Assembly (NCBI RefSeq): GCF_963678635.1
Contig: NC_087065.1
Coordinates: 40,179,430-40,243,429 of the forward strand
Source: Symsagittifera roscoffensis
Lineage: Eukaryota; Xenacoelomorpha; Acoela; Convolutidae
Length of the DNA stretch: 64,000 nt
Reading direction: 5' to 3'
This document shows positions 42,001 through 54,679 of this stretch, in pieces (within the stretch, counting starts at the first letter, position 1; every line of letters starts with the position of its first letter). The position numbers and the translations under genes are program-made. Below the pieces are notes generated by a model. The model saw nothing but the letters and a program-made list of their open reading frames with translations. It was not told where the DNA came from and did no database searches.

Positions 42001-43628
42001 TTCTCAAATATGTATTTTCCCCCTCAATTCGATCGTTTGGGGGATTTTCCGGTTGATACTATTTTTTGCCCTTGATAACTTCCTTGTTGCTGCAACTGCC
42101 TATCTTTTCGCCTCAGACATCTGAAAAGGCGCTGCCGTTTAATTTAATGGAGAATTGAGTTATTATTACTCTTAGCATTATCGCTGGTTTTCAAACTTTC
42201 TCTTTACCTAAGCAGAATTTGAACTACAATGTTGATCTACTTTTAAACCGATTTCGAAAATTGCAAATATTCTTTTATTTCAAATGACATCAATTTGTGG
42301 GGACACACAATCAAGAATGTTTTTATACGCAGATGACAGTTATTAGTATCAAACAAATCAAAAATCATCAAAATGCTTTGAACGAAATATCATTGCTGAA
42401 ACAAAAACAATTGACTTGAACGCTGAAACAATCAAAATCATGATTTTTGAGCACAAAAACGTGTACAAGTAAAGTACAAAACCGATAACATAGAAATTGA
42501 GGATGAGAATGTCCAGGTACTTGTGTTGTCATTTAAATAACAAAACTCCACTTTCAAATGCATATTCAAGTAACTTTAATAAAAGTGAACACCTTCTGCG
42601 GAATAATAAACGAAAAAAAAATACATAAGAGTTAAACAGGAGTGTTTGTAAACATTTTTTGTAAACCAGTTGTACAATGCACTTATATACGCTGCAATTA
42701 TTTTAAGTTTCGTCGGCTCAGTTGCTGCCTGTTAATAATTTTTTCAATTACTTTTTGTTCTTAAAATAATTTTTTGTTCTTGTTAAAACAATTTAATTGC
42801 CTCCAATTCTTTCGGCATATTTGCTGTTGGTTTAGTGACCTAATTTGGTGCCATTTCAAGGAAAGCGTAATTTTAAAGCTTCATTCCAGATTGCAAAAAA
42901 TGCTGAAGTTTGAATTTATAGTTTAAAGATTTTGTATGCAAAAAAAAACTCAGTTATACGGGAAACTCTTCAAGTTTTGCCGGCTCAGTTGCCGCATTTT
43001 AATTATTTTTTGAATTTTTGTTGATTGCCGTAGATTGTCGTCTGGACGTGTTTTTTTTTTCAAAGGGAACATACTTCCGGACAATTTTTTGAGTTTTTTT
43101 GAAGTGGTGGTTTTTTTGAAGCTTTTAAAATATTTTATGGACTTAGTGACTGTCTTTTCCTGTCTGCTAGCTTGTGCTGCTATTTCTATGTTGTATCGCA
43201 AGTGTTGTATCGCCATTTGTATCGCGTTGTTTGAATTATTGATTCTTTGTAGTTTTTAGGACCGCACAGCATGAAGTGTAACCCAAAGATTTAATTACTG
43301 TACTGGACTAATATTATTAAACAGACCGTTTTTTTCAACTTTCACTTATGTTTCACTTGAAACAAACCATTTGATTGCTGATACTTGATAGCCCTTTATG
43401 CTTTGTCATTTGAAAAAAAAATAGTGATGCAGCAAGCAGAAATGGTTCTGTGATTTACAAAAAGGCTACACTGTTGGAGTGCAACAGTTGTGTCGTTTTT
43501 AGTGTTGCAGAAAAATAGCACTGACTTCATGGTTTTTTTTTTCAAATCGAATCGAAATAAACTGTTTTGTCAGATAAAAGACCAGATTACTTCAAGTTTT
43601 TCTGGGTTTCTTGGCTGTTTTTGTTCAT
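39049..43628 (+). repeat. 4.6 kb direct duplication, copy 1
   Basis: The whole segment from TGCAATTTTTTTCAAACACT to TTCTTGGCTGTTTTTGTTCA is repeated immediately downstream with a few percent divergence. It contains two members of family R4 (about 40915-41240 and 41420-41960), an R1 copy (42700-43220), and AT-rich filler. No protein-coding gene is recognised. Confidence 0.92.
40915..41960 (+). repeat. Dispersed repeat family R4, two members
   Basis: Two tandem relatives share ACGGAATATTTGTGC, CACCTGTGATxATT, GGGACAATTAACGCGCGAT-like text, AACGCATAAxCGGAGATTTA and CGTTCCAA. The better-preserved member (41420-41960) opens with TTGTTCCGAC and a hairpin ACTTTCGGTACGAAAGT. It closes with GTCGGAAC and a hairpin CAGGGCTTCGCCCTG. 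It is absent from the otherwise matching text at about 25655, which marks it as an insertion of about 560 bases. Confidence 0.65.
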
Positions 43629-45449
43629 TTGCAATTTCTTTCAAACACTATTGTATCAAATCTGAGATAAAAACTTCAATCGAAAGAACCGGTTGCGAGA
43701 AAGTTTCTTGTTGAAGCGGCGTCTCCGTAGTTTTTTGTCTTTGGGAAACTTCCAATATCTCAAAAAGTTTTTACTATTACCCCTTATTTTAGCAAAAGAA
43801 AGCAGTTATTTTAGAAAAAAAACAAGGTAATCATATTGTTTGTTCAAGTAAGTTGATCGCATGATGAATGGACCGATTGACTGAAAATTTCCAACCACTG
43901 AATCCATGGATATTCTTATTGCCTAAATTCGCGTAAAACCGAAATCATTAACAGAAAAAGCATTATAGCAGATCGGAACTAATCAAGTCCCAAGGAACTG
44001 TTTTTTTTCTCTTATTTGTTTCTAAGCTGTTATTCGTTGCCCTTGCGACAACCAAGGGTATTGCAACCGGGTACTAGACTGTTTTTTCGTAATTGACTTT
44101 TTTGACCGAATAGTATATTTCAAAGCAAGCTCGAAATGGTAAATTTACAATTGTGCATAGAGCGTATTTTTCCTATACAGGGCTAGAGCTTACTTTCTAG
44201 ATAGTAGACACAAAATTTTTTTGCATAATTTTTTAAACTGAAATATTGGCTTTATTTAGCTTATCAAATGTTGATTTCAATATTACGGCTTTTTCTACCT
44301 GATATTTTTCGTGTTTACAGCCATTTTTCTATGTTTCAACTTCAAAAATGTATGTTTGAACTTCTCCAATTTTTTGTTCAGGGTATCTTTTTGGAAATCC
44401 TACGTAAAATGTGTATATATAAATATATTGGCTAGAGCGATTTCCTCTTCCAAGCAACAGACTCGGTTTACTCAAATATCAAATTACCTTGTCATTTTTT
44501 TAATTCTTTTTTTTCTGGTGTTTTTCAGGATTTTTTTCTATTTCAAACCAGCTAATTTAATTTATTTTTGCTATTTGTTTCTAATACACTTAATGTTTTC
44601 CTCTCGTTCTATTTAGCGTTGTGAGATTTTGCGTTTTTTTAGTACTCAGTTCTGACTGGCTGTGACAATAGTTTTCTAGCATCGGTATCTCCATCATAAG
44701 AAACGCCCCCTTTAATAATGATGCTGTGAAGCCGGAGTCATAATTTTTGCCACGAAATCATTACTTTATCAAGATTTTCAAAGGCTAATGAATAAATAAT
44801 CAACAAAACGCAGATTTAAAAATTTGGTCTCATTCAAGTTCACTGATCTCAGACTTGTCATAAAAAATTGCTGAAGTTAGCGCAAATGGTTTTCAATAAA
44901 TATGTGATAGTTCGTGTTGTAACTTCAACAACGTCTAATTTTCTGGACGACCGACCTGAATTCGATGAAAAAAACTCCAATACTAGAACCAATTTGAGGG
45001 ATGGAAATAAAAATCAACCACTATTTTGAAGCACTGTCATGCCTTGATTGAAAATGCAGAGATTTGTCAGTTTGTACTTCAAAAAATTGATTATGCCTGA
45101 ATTACATCCCAGATTTTTTGGTTATAAATTTAAGATTAACTTGCACATACGCGTTGAGCATCGTAAATAAATTTAAAAAGCTGGCATGAATCAGTGGTTT
45201 AAAATAATGGGCATATTGGTTTTTCGAGCCCTCAGAATTGCACTAAACAATTTTACTAACAACTTGCTCATGATTGTAGACAAGGACTGACGACTGCTAA
45301 GAAAACTGTTATTTTTTTGCGATCAAAACGGGTTTAGCCCTAAATAAACTCTCTGCAATTAAACCAGGATATTCAGCTCTTGAGCAAATTATACACAATC
45401 CAATCCAACAATCTAAATAATGCAATTAAAGTCTGAAAATTTGAACATT

Positions 45450-46425
45450 GCAAATGATAATGTTGTCATGAACTCAAATTTGAAAAAATTATATATTTCA
45501 CCTGTGATTATTGTTTGTAAGAAAGTGGAAGTTTGAAATTTTTTTTAGTTAGGGTAAATTGGGAGAATGAACGAACGATTTAATTATTGCTCTTAACGCA
45601 TAAACGGAGATTTAGTTTGTCTTAGATATCGTTCCAATACGAAATGAAGCATGATCAGCCGTACAGTCCCACTCTTCAATCCTTAAGATACTCGCCTGAA
45701 TAGTTTACCCTGGTAATGTATTAATTTAGAGAATGACCTCTGTAAAACTTGCTTCCAACCAAACCACACATTAAGTTGACTCGCAACTTTTTCGGCAAGG
45801 ATTGCAGTTTTATTCTCATAATCACCTTAACTAAGGTTTTTAAGCATTTTTTCAATTCTATATTATTGTTCCGACTTTCGGTACGAAAGTAACGGACTAT
45901 TTGTGCTCGGGGTGGGTTTTTTTTTTCTTCAGACAAATTTTGACTTTTTAACTAGCCATTTTTGACGGAATTTTTTTTTATATCATTCAAAAGGTAATGT
46001 TGTCTTGAGCTTAAATTTGAAAAAAAAATTCACCTGTGATCATTTTTCGTAAAGTTACGGGGGTTTAAAGATTACCATTTTGGGCATTTTGACCAATTTG
46101 GGACAATTAACGCGCGATATAATTCGCGCTATTAACGCATAAGCGGAGATTTAATCCGTCTTATAAATCGTTCCAAATTGGTTGAACGAAGCTAATTTGC
46201 CATATTTGATTTGTTACAAGGAACGAAATCTCTCTTTTTGTACTTTAAATGGCGTGTGGGGGGCTGATTTTCATAAAAAATTTCAAATTTTAGAAAAAAA
46301 AATTTTATTTTATTTTATTTCATTTAACTTTTTTTAATGTTATTACTGCTGCTTCATAAACCTTAAAAGGCAGTCGGAACATTCAGGGCTTCGCCCTGAT
46401 ACGAGCAGTCTTGTTTGAATTAATT
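45450..46425 (+). repeat. Dispersed repeat family R4, duplicated members
   Basis: Same pair carried in the second 4.6 kb copy. The first member is 5'-truncated by the ~135-base deletion, while the second is complete, including both hairpins. Confidence 0.65.
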
Positions 46426-47612
46426 TAGACTGTAATTAAAGATTATTTCTCTCAAATATGTATTTTCCCCCTCAATTCGATCGTTTGGGGGATTTTCCGG
46501 TTGATACTATTTTTTGCCCTTGATAACTTCCTTGTTGCTGCAACTGCCTATCTTTTCGCCTCAGACATCTGAAAAGACGCTGCCGTTTAATTTAATGGAG
46601 AATTGAGTTATTATTACTCTTGGCATTATCGCTGGTTTTCAAACTTTCTCTTTACCTAAGCAGAATTTGAACTACAATGTTGATCTACTTTTAAACCGAT
46701 TTCGAAAATTGCAAATATTCTTTTATTTCAAATGACATCAATTTGTGGGGACACACAATCAAGAATGTTTTTATACGCAGATGACAGTTATTAGTACCAA
46801 ACAAATCAAAAATCATCAAAATGCTTTGAACGAAATATCATTGCTGAAACAAAAACAATTGACTTGAACGCTGAAACAATCAAAATCATGATTTTTGAGC
46901 ACAAAAACGTGTACAAGTAAAGTACAAAACCGATAACATAGAAATTGAGGATGCGAATGTCCAGGTACTTGTGTTGTCATTTAAATAACAAAACTCCACT
47001 TTCAAATGCATATTCAAGTAACTTTAATAAAAGTGAACACCTTCTGCGGAATAATAAACGAAAAAAAAATACATAAGAGTTTAACAGGAGTGTTTGTAAA
47101 CAATTTTTGTAAACCAGTTGTACAATGCACTTATATACGCTGCAATTATTTTAAGTTTCGTCGGCTCAGTTGCTGCCTGTTAATAATTTTTTCAATTATT
47201 TTTTGTTCTTAAAATAATTTTTTGTTCTTGTTAAAACAATTTAATTGCCTCCAATTCTTTCGGCAAATTTGCTATTGGTTTAGTGACCTAATTTGGTGCC
47301 ATTTCAAGGAAAGCGTAATTTTAAAGCTTCATTCCAGATTGCAAAAAATGCTGAAGTTTGAATTTATAGTTTAAAGATTTTGTATGCAAAAAAAAACTCA
47401 GTTATACGGGAAACTATTCAAGTTTTGCCGGCTCAGTTGCCGCATTTTAATTATTTTTTGAATTTTTGTTGATTGCCGTAGATTGTCGTCTGGACGTGTT
47501 TTTTTTTCAAAGGGAACATACTTCCGGACAATTTTTTGAGTTTTTTTGAAGTGGTGGTTTTTTGAAGCTTTTAAAATATTTTATGGACTTAGTGACTGTC
47601 TTTTCCTGTCTG

Positions 47613-48549
47613 CCCGGGTTGACCAAAACTTCTTATCATACAATTTCCATATATGAGAAACTTCTTGTCATACAATTTCATACAATTCCATACGTACAGA
47701 AAATTGTATGAAAACTCTATGATAAGCATTTTTCCATATATGAAAATTGTATGATAGGTGTTTTCCCATAAACCAAAAATTTTGATTTTTTCTTTCTAAA
47801 TTTAGTTTCCGAAAAATTTTCGGTTGTAGTTGCAACCGAACACATGTGACAAAGACCTTGGTTACTCAAAACACCAAAGGTTGGACGGTCTTGCATTTAC
47901 AATGCATAGAAAACGACCTGAATTTGGCTGTCTTTCACAATTGATATAACAAAAGTAACAAACTTATATTTTTTGGCAAAATTTTTTAATGATGATTATA
48001 TTAAACTTTTGAATTTTCAAATTATCAGACATTGATCAAGGCGTACATTAACACCCCATACAAAAGAAAGAGGAATTTTCAGCGTTTTTGAAGAAAAAAA
48101 ATTATATGAAAAGAAAATAAAAGCCAATTTTATCGTATCCAGGACTACGTTATGCACACAAAATATTGAATTTTGCATGCAAAAATTTTTTTCGAAAAAT
48201 GTTTGTTTGCGTACGAAAATCGATTTGCGGTTGAAAAAAAAACTAAAAATTTTTGGGTCAAATTTTCAAAATTACTTGAAAAATTTTTTGTGTCGCCATC
48301 AAAAAAATGCCAGTCATACAATTTCCATATATGGGAATTGTATGATAAGCATTTTTTTCAAAAAACGAAAACCTCAGTTTTTTATCACCATATTGTTTTA
48401 TAAGAATCAAACAGCCACAGAAATGAGTTTATACCTGTTTTCAACCATTTTTAGAAATTGTATGAAAATTGTATGACAAGCATTTTCCGACACACTTGAT
48501 GTATGGAATTGTATGATAAGCATTTTCGGTGTATGGAGGTCAACCCATG
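47613..48549. mobile_element. 937 bp MITE-like insertion in duplication copy 2
   Basis: Copy 1 reads TGTCTGCTAGC uninterrupted. Copy 2 reads TGTCTG, then CCCGGGTTGACC ... GGTCAACCCATG, then TGCTAGC. The 12 bp ends are imperfect inverted repeats, and the target duplication is TG (or TGC if the ends are shifted by one). The interior near both ends is packed with direct and inverted repeats of CATACAATTTCCATATATG and ATTGTATGATAAGCATTTT. No transposase is present. Confidence 0.8.
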
Positions 48550-49012
48550 TGCTAGCTTGTGCTGCTATTTCTATGTTGTATCGCAAGTGTTGTATCGCCA
48601 TTTGTATCGCGTTGTTTGAATTATTGATTCTTTGTAGTTTTTGGGACCGCACAGCATGAAGTGTAACCCAAAGATTTAATTACTGTACTGGACTAATATT
48701 ATTAAACAGACCGTTTTTTTCAACTTTCACTTATGTTTCACTTGAAACAAACCATTTGATTGCTGATACTTGATAGCCCTTTATGCTTTGTCATTTGAAA
48801 AAAAAATAGTGATGCAGCAAGCAGAAATGGTTCTGTGATTTACAAAAAGGCTACACTGTTGGAGTGCAACAGTTGTGTCGTTTTTAGTGTTGCAGAAAAA
48901 TAGCACTGACATCATGGTTTTTTTTTCAAATCGAATCGAAATAAACTGTTTTGTCAGATAAAAGACCAGATTACTTCAAGTTTTTCTGGGTTTCTTGGCT
49001 GTTTTCGTTCAT

Positions 49013-49689
49013 CTTCCCGTAGAGATCGTAGACTTGAAATATACGTGAGAGTCCTCAATTAAAAAACCGTGAGCTACTTGCACAACTGCGCGGTATCTTC
49101 TCGGCAAGAATTGCTGGTGTTTCAATTGTCTAGATTCACCAAGATTGCGTTCGGTTGAGACAATTAGTTTTGATGATGATGTCGCCAGAAATTAAGTTGT
49201 TTTCGTATTTTACTGAACGCCCTCCAAAACTGAAAGCATTGTGTAAGTAGAGTAAAGAGGAAAAAGTTAACTAATCACTGCAAGCACCGAGGGTTTCGAC
49301 TTTCTGTCATTTGGGCAACTGAGTCTCATTTTTCTCTACTGGAGTAAGAATTCTTAATAATTATCCAAGTTTCTAAAATAATAAAATACCTAAATTACTG
49401 CATCTGAAAAAACGGGAAAAAAATCAATCATAATGGACATTCGTGGTCTAAAATGTTGTCAATATGATCAATTGCAATATTGAACTCCTACAACGAAGTG
49501 AAATTTAATCTACCTTAATCCTTTTTTCTCAAGGAACAAAGCTCATTATAATTCAGTTTCAGTCTATCATAGTAGGTTATAATAAGTAGAAAACCAAAAT
49601 GAAGTTTTTTTACTTTTCATGTTTCGCATCGTTTCGAAACTGCATCATACGTGATCTATTTTGAATTCGACTATTTTTAAAGAAAATGA
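49013..49689. other. No gene seen
   Basis: AT-rich sequence without recognised repeats or convincing open frames. Confidence 0.5.
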
Positions 49690-50150
49690 CGGAATATTTG
49701 TGCTCGTGTGGTTTTTTCTCCAGGCAAGTTTCGACTTTTTAAATAGCCATTTTTGATGAAATTTTTTATATCATCCGAAAAGTATTGTTGTCCTGAGCTC
49801 AAACTTAAAAATATTTTTCAGCTGTGATCTGTCTTTGTAAAGTTATGGTAAATTTATATGGGATTAAAGATTACCGTTTTGGCTAATTTGGGACAATAAA
49901 CGCGCGATATTTTTTATGCTATGAACGCGTGAGCGGAACTTTAATACCTCTTGGAAATCGTTCCAAATTGAACTGAACTGAGGCATGCTATTTTGACTAT
50001 TTCTTTCTTTAAACTTTAAAAAAAATTCAAATTTTTTGAAAACTTAATCTTTTTTTTCTCAAGCGAACACTACTCCATGCAACTTAGAAGGCAGTTAGAA
50101 CATTTAGGGCTTGCTTTTTTTCTCGTTGAATGAGACAGCAATTTGATATT
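49690..50150 (+). repeat. Dispersed repeat family R4, diverged copy
   Basis: Carries ACGGAATATTTGTGCTCG, CAGCTGTGATC, AATAAACGCGCGATATTTTT, GAACGCGTGAGCGGAACTTTA, CGTTCCAAATTG and an eroded right end, GGCAGTTAGAACATTTAGGG, in the family order. The terminal hairpins are lost. Confidence 0.6.
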
Positions 50151-50552
50151 TTATATCTATCTTAGAAAAGGTTTGGTTTCATAATGCTGTTTCAATAGAC
50201 TTAAGTCAACGCTCATCACTGCAATCTATACGCCCATCTGTGAAGGAGGGTATGAAAATCGTATTCGTGTGATCACTTGCCGACAATTTTGAGCTTTCAA
50301 CTGAAGCCAAATTGCTTTTCTTAGCTTCTGTCTCATTGAAATCAAACAAAGCAAATCAAAGAGATATAATGCAGTTAAATTTGTTTTTCATTAAGAAATC
50401 TACAAAAAAAAACGTGATTACTTTGTGCATTTACAAGGACAAATTGGCTTCCGATTAATTTATGGTGAAAATACCTTTAAACTTTTATGTCGTTGGCTTC
50501 CTAAAAATGTTTAGAAACCAGAATGCCAGAAAAAAAATGACCATACATATCC

Positions 50553-50949
50553 CATGGTCTGATCCAAGATTTTCTCGAGGAATGGGGGGAGGGAGGGGGT
50601 ATCTGGATTTTCAAAAAAAATCGAAGTTTTGGTCAACCTTTTTAATTTTTTGAGGTCGACCATATTGACTTCTCGAGCCCTCCCAAATCACTAGGAAGAT
50701 TTTGTTTTTACCAACTTTCCTGCGCAGCAGGCAAATTTTAAACCAAAGCACGCCAAAAATTTGTTTTTTTTTGGCGCGAAATCCCCAAAATTAATATATA
50801 TTGGCGCCGAAAGCACCTTTAAAAAATTTTCTAGTGTCAGTCAGCCAAAAATGGATATCTTAAAATAGTACAAAGGAGGAACCTTTGGGTCAGCTGAGGG
50901 TCGAACCCCTGAGGGGAAGCGTCCACTTCCCTCGCTAAATCCGCTACTG
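50553..50949 (-). mobile_element. hAT-type MITE, inverted copy
   Basis: Reverse-orientation relative of 51417-51740. It has TTTTCTCGAGGAATGGGGGGAG on the left, ATATATTGGCGCC and GGGTCGAACCCCTGAGGGG inside, and CTAAATCCGCTACTG at the right end. The 8-base flanks ACATATCC and ATGTATCC agree at six positions, consistent with an aged 8 bp target duplication. Confidence 0.65.
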
Positions 50950-51416
50950 ATGTATCCTAATTGTTTTTTTTTAAAAAGCGCAATCATTATCAAGTTATTC
51001 TATTCCAGAAAACTGTTTCCAGGAAAAATTTAATCTGGAGTTTTTAATGGAACTCTTTTTTTTTAATCTAATTTGCCTTTAACTCTTATCTATCTAATCA
51101 ATCTATTCTGCTCTGACATTTTCTTATCTATTATCTTTTCATTTTTTATCTATTCTGTTAAAATGACATTATAATTTAAAGAGACAAGTTCTGCCAGTCA
51201 GGTAAAAGCTTTCTATTTAACTAGACTGGTTTCATAAAATACCTGATTTAGTTTAGCTGTCTTACCCATTGCTTTTCTATGAAATCTCATGTATTGACCG
51301 AAACAATTTCGACGAGCTCTCGATCCTCAGCACAAAAAATTAGAGAAAACAAAAGTGAGCATCGTCTCTTATTATGGTTTCGACCTTTGAAACTGGGGAG
51401 GAACTTTGTATACGGG
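50950..51416. other. No gene seen
   Basis: AT-rich with TCTATCTAATC-type low-complexity text around 51080-51160. Nothing coding. Confidence 0.5.
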
Positions 51417-51740
51417 CAGGGGCGGATTTGGGGAAAGAGAAGCAGACGCCCCACCCCCACCCCCCCCCCCCGCCCCCCTCAGGGATTTGACCCCCTGGCG
51501 AACCAAAGGGTCCCCCCTTTAGTACTTTTAAAGAAATCCATTGTTGGTCGACCGACTCTAAAGTTTTTCTAAAGGCGCCTTCGGCGCAAATATATACTAA
51601 TTTCGAATAGGGACAAAACAGTGCTTTGGGAGAGCTCGAAAAATCAATTTGGTCGACCTAAAAAAAAGTCGACCAAGTTTTCGAAATTTTTTTGAAAATA
51701 CGCCCCCGCCCCCCTCGAGAAAATCCTAGATCCGCCCCTG
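51417..51740 (+). mobile_element. hAT-type MITE, 324 bp
   Basis: Ends CAGGGGCGGATTTGG and CTAGATCCGCCCCTG form an imperfect terminal inverted repeat typical of hAT-derived MITEs. It is flanked by a perfect 8 bp direct repeat, TATACGGG (51409-51416 and 51741-51748), the hAT target-site length. The interior has a long C-run and the GGCGCCTTCGGCGC palindrome. It has no transposase, so it would have been moved in trans. Confidence 0.88.
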
Positions 51741-51748
51741 TATACGGG

Positions 51749-52293
51749 TATGTTTTAGTTTTTTAGTTTTCCACGCAAAACCATCTTAAACCAAAGTTAA
51801 TCAACGGAATGGGTCGAGTGAGTTACCAAATTGAAGTTTTTCAGTCGACATTTGAACGACATTAAATTGTTCAATTAGGTGAGCCAGCAGGCTTACAAAT
51901 GCTGTCCATAAAATCCATATGAAAAATGACAGTAATACAAATATTTCAAATATTCATAATATTGTGATATAATTGAAATTCAAGGAACTTTTTCCTTGTA
52001 TTTTTTTTGGCCACAAATGCTCATCAAACAGTTTCCATAGAGGGCGTGCAGTTTCTATGGCGACGCCAAAAACTTTCATAAAGTAGTTTTGAAATGAAAA
52101 ACTGGAGTTTAGTTTGCATAATGTAATCATGGCTATAAAAAATTGCATTTTTTTTTCATTTATCTGATTAACTTTTTTCGAACTCAAAAACCCTTTTTTG
52201 TTATGACATGTTTTTGTTTGCCTTGAGCAATGCAGAACTAATTAAAAACTTCCAGCTCAAAAAAATTTAGTCTTGAAAAATTCTTAATATTTC
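51749..52293. other. No gene seen
   Basis: AT-rich sequence. The minus-strand 77-codon frame here has no recognisable features. Confidence 0.5.
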
Positions 52294-53110
52294 CAGGTTG
52301 ACCAAAAATGATAATCATACAATTTTCTTGTATGGAAAAATGCTGATCAAACAGTTTTCATGCAATTCCATAAGTACAAAAAGTTGCATGAAAGGTTTAT
52401 GATAAGTGTTTTTTTTTCATATATGGAAATCGTATGACTAGCATTTTTCCATTGATCCATTGAAAAATTGATTTTTTTAAAATTTAATTTCTTAACATTT
52501 TTGGGTGGTGTTCGTAACCGAACAAAAGTGACAAAGACCTGGGTTGCTCAAAAGTAGAGTCACCACAGGTTTGACCGTCTTGCAGTTTTATGCTTTGGAG
52601 ACGGCCTGAATTGTCTTAGATTTTTCTTACGTAATGATATAATGAAACTATCAAATTTTCGTGTTTTTGCATTATTTTCTATGATTTTCATGATTTTTTT
52701 TTTGAGTTTTTAACTAATCATCCATTGAGCAAGGCATACAAATACCTGCGATACAAAGTAAAAAGGCATTTTAGGCGTTTTTGAAAAAAGTTATCCAGAG
52801 AGACGGAAAAAAACACAAGTTTGCGTATCCAGCGCTACGTTATGCACAAAAAACGCTTTGGAAAACCTTTGTTTGAGTACAAAATTCGTTTTGCAATAAA
52901 AAACAAAAAATCCAAACAACTGAGAAATTTTTTTGCTGTCGCCATCAAAAAAAAATTACTCCTAGAATTTCCATATCTTTTTTATTTATGACGATACACC
53001 GACATATATGCCATAACAAGAAAAAAGTTCTTCAAAAATTCGATGACTCCATTTTAGCAAAATGTATGAAATTTGTATGAGTAGTATTTTTTCATAGATT
53101 TTTTTTATGG
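52294..53110. mobile_element. Second copy of the 0.94 kb MITE-like element, right end eroded
   Basis: Starts with CAGGTTGACCAAAAATGATA and follows the 47613-48549 element: ATCATACAATTTTC, GCATTTTTCCAT, GACAAAGACCTGGGTTGCTCAAAA, GACCGTCTTGCAGTTT, CCAGCGCTACGTTATGCACA and CTGTCGCCATCAAAAAA in order. Internal divergence is much higher, and the right terminal GGTCAACC cannot be found. Confidence 0.7.
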
Positions 53111-54032
53111 AATTATGTCTATATTCAAGTTTTTCCAATTTCTCGAAATATGATGTGGGGGAGACCCGAGACATGCAATAACGTGCGTTTCAGCATCGGA
53201 CGAGCAGGACCGTTCAACTTTTGTTGACTCGAGCTCTGATTAACCAGAGTCTTTGTCATTTCTGATCAATTACAAACGAAACACAGAAACGTTGAGAATT
53301 TTGAGAGTTAAATAAACAAAAAACTCATATAGTTGCCACAAATGTCACACAAGCTTATTTTTGAGGTTATTAGAAATCTCTCAGCGGGAAAATCAAAGTT
53401 ACTAATATGACGCTGAGATCGAATATGCTGCTCTCGTTTTAAAGAGGTCCAGAACTGGGAACCTATCAGAACCTCGAGGTTCCATTTTTGAAAACCTCAG
53501 TCTACAATTTGCTTTCAAAAACCATTCATACCCGATGTATTTATTTAAAATGAATAATTAGAATAGCCCAAAATTTCATCAGCCTAAACAAAAATTTTTA
53601 TAGGATACGTCAGCATATCGAAGGGATTTCACTCGAAGCAGCTGACCAATTTGGCATAAACCGCAGAATCAGAACGCCAAACAAAATATTTTACTTTGAT
53701 AAAAAGCAATCAAAATAAGTTTTAGTTTGTTTTATTCTCCAGCTGCACTTCGAAAAGTCTCTTGTGACAAAAATACTGAAAATTCTCTGAAAACCATGAA
53801 AAAGAGGGGCTGCTCGAAGCATACCAACCGCAGACATACAAAGTGAGAAACATATTTTTTCAATAAAGTTGAGTCGATCAAATCATGGATATACACCCTT
53901 TTGTTGGGCTTGAGATTTTGAAACTGTTGTGGGCAATAAATAAAAAATCATTTATTCCGAACTACCTTCCCTCTAGGCTGACGAAAATTTCGCTTCTTCG
54001 AATTTTTTGTCCATTTTATTGAACAAATGAGG
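53111..54032. other. No gene seen
   Basis: AT-rich with no open frame worth reporting. The right edge abuts the LTR at 54033. Confidence 0.5.
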
Positions 54033-54297
54033 TGTCATCCGGTCTGCATTCATAAACTCACTACATATATGTTATTTATGTTATTCATCTTTATGTTAAT
54101 CTTACCGTACTAGATACTTGGTTATTTGGTCGACTGACCTTGATAGACTCCAGACATGAGCTGTTTTTGAGCTGTAGCTCAGTAGCCAATAAACGGTGTC
54201 TTTCAACTAGTTGTTTTCTATCTGTTCGGTTAAAACTCTTTGTTTATCAATCCATTCGGATTCAGTAACTGAGATACTCATACCCAGAGGTATGACA
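54033..54297 (+). repeat. 5' LTR of gypsy-type element
   Basis: Begins TGTCATCCGG and ends GAGGTATGACA (TG...CA). It is the same length as the 3' LTR, with scattered substitutions. It contains GCTGTAGCTCAGTAGCCAATAA, i.e. an AATAAA candidate for the R region. It is followed directly by TGGCGCAGCCAGCAAG, a TGGCG-type primer binding site. Confidence 0.9.
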
Positions 54298-54679
54298 TGG
54301 CGCAGCCAGCAAGATACCCGTTGAACATTAACCCGTTTTTGGAGAAGGCGTCAGCTGAACCACCATTAGAGTGGTCCAAATAAGCAACGTTACTAGAGAT
54401 GGCAGTATTCTCGAAGGACGGAATTGAGGTACGAAACCTGAGGTACGAGTTAAACCACCACTAGTTGAACCGTCAGAACCTATTTACGAGGTCGACATAA
54501 CGGGCGAAACGGAAGCATAGAGAAAGAATCGGGATGTTCAAAATCAGGAAAAACGAGTCGGTTGGGAGAACCATGTTTTAAAAGCTCGGGAGAAAGGGGT
54601 ACTATGCAATTCTTTTCGGTGGGATGAAGCAGATGCAAAAGTGCGCAGTTATCTTTTCTATGCTTAGGAGCTGAAGGGC

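Larger units (their letters stand above)
43629..49012 (+). repeat. 4.6 kb direct duplication, copy 2 (with insertion and deletion)
   Basis: Colinear with copy 1. Relative to copy 1 it lacks about 135 bases (40869-41002 of copy 1; the breakpoint in copy 2 is at about 45448) and gained the 937-base element at 47613-48549. It ends at CTTGGCTGTTTTCGTTCATC. Confidence 0.92.

Noticed and set aside
43035-43259. Cys/Phe-rich ORFs across R1 copies
   Set aside because: The frames on both strands overlap repeat sequence and are disrupted by the insertion in the duplicate copy.
47006-47212. 68-codon ORF in the 4.6 kb duplicate
   Set aside because: The matching segment in copy 1 (about 42558-42770) is interrupted by indels, so the frame is not maintained.
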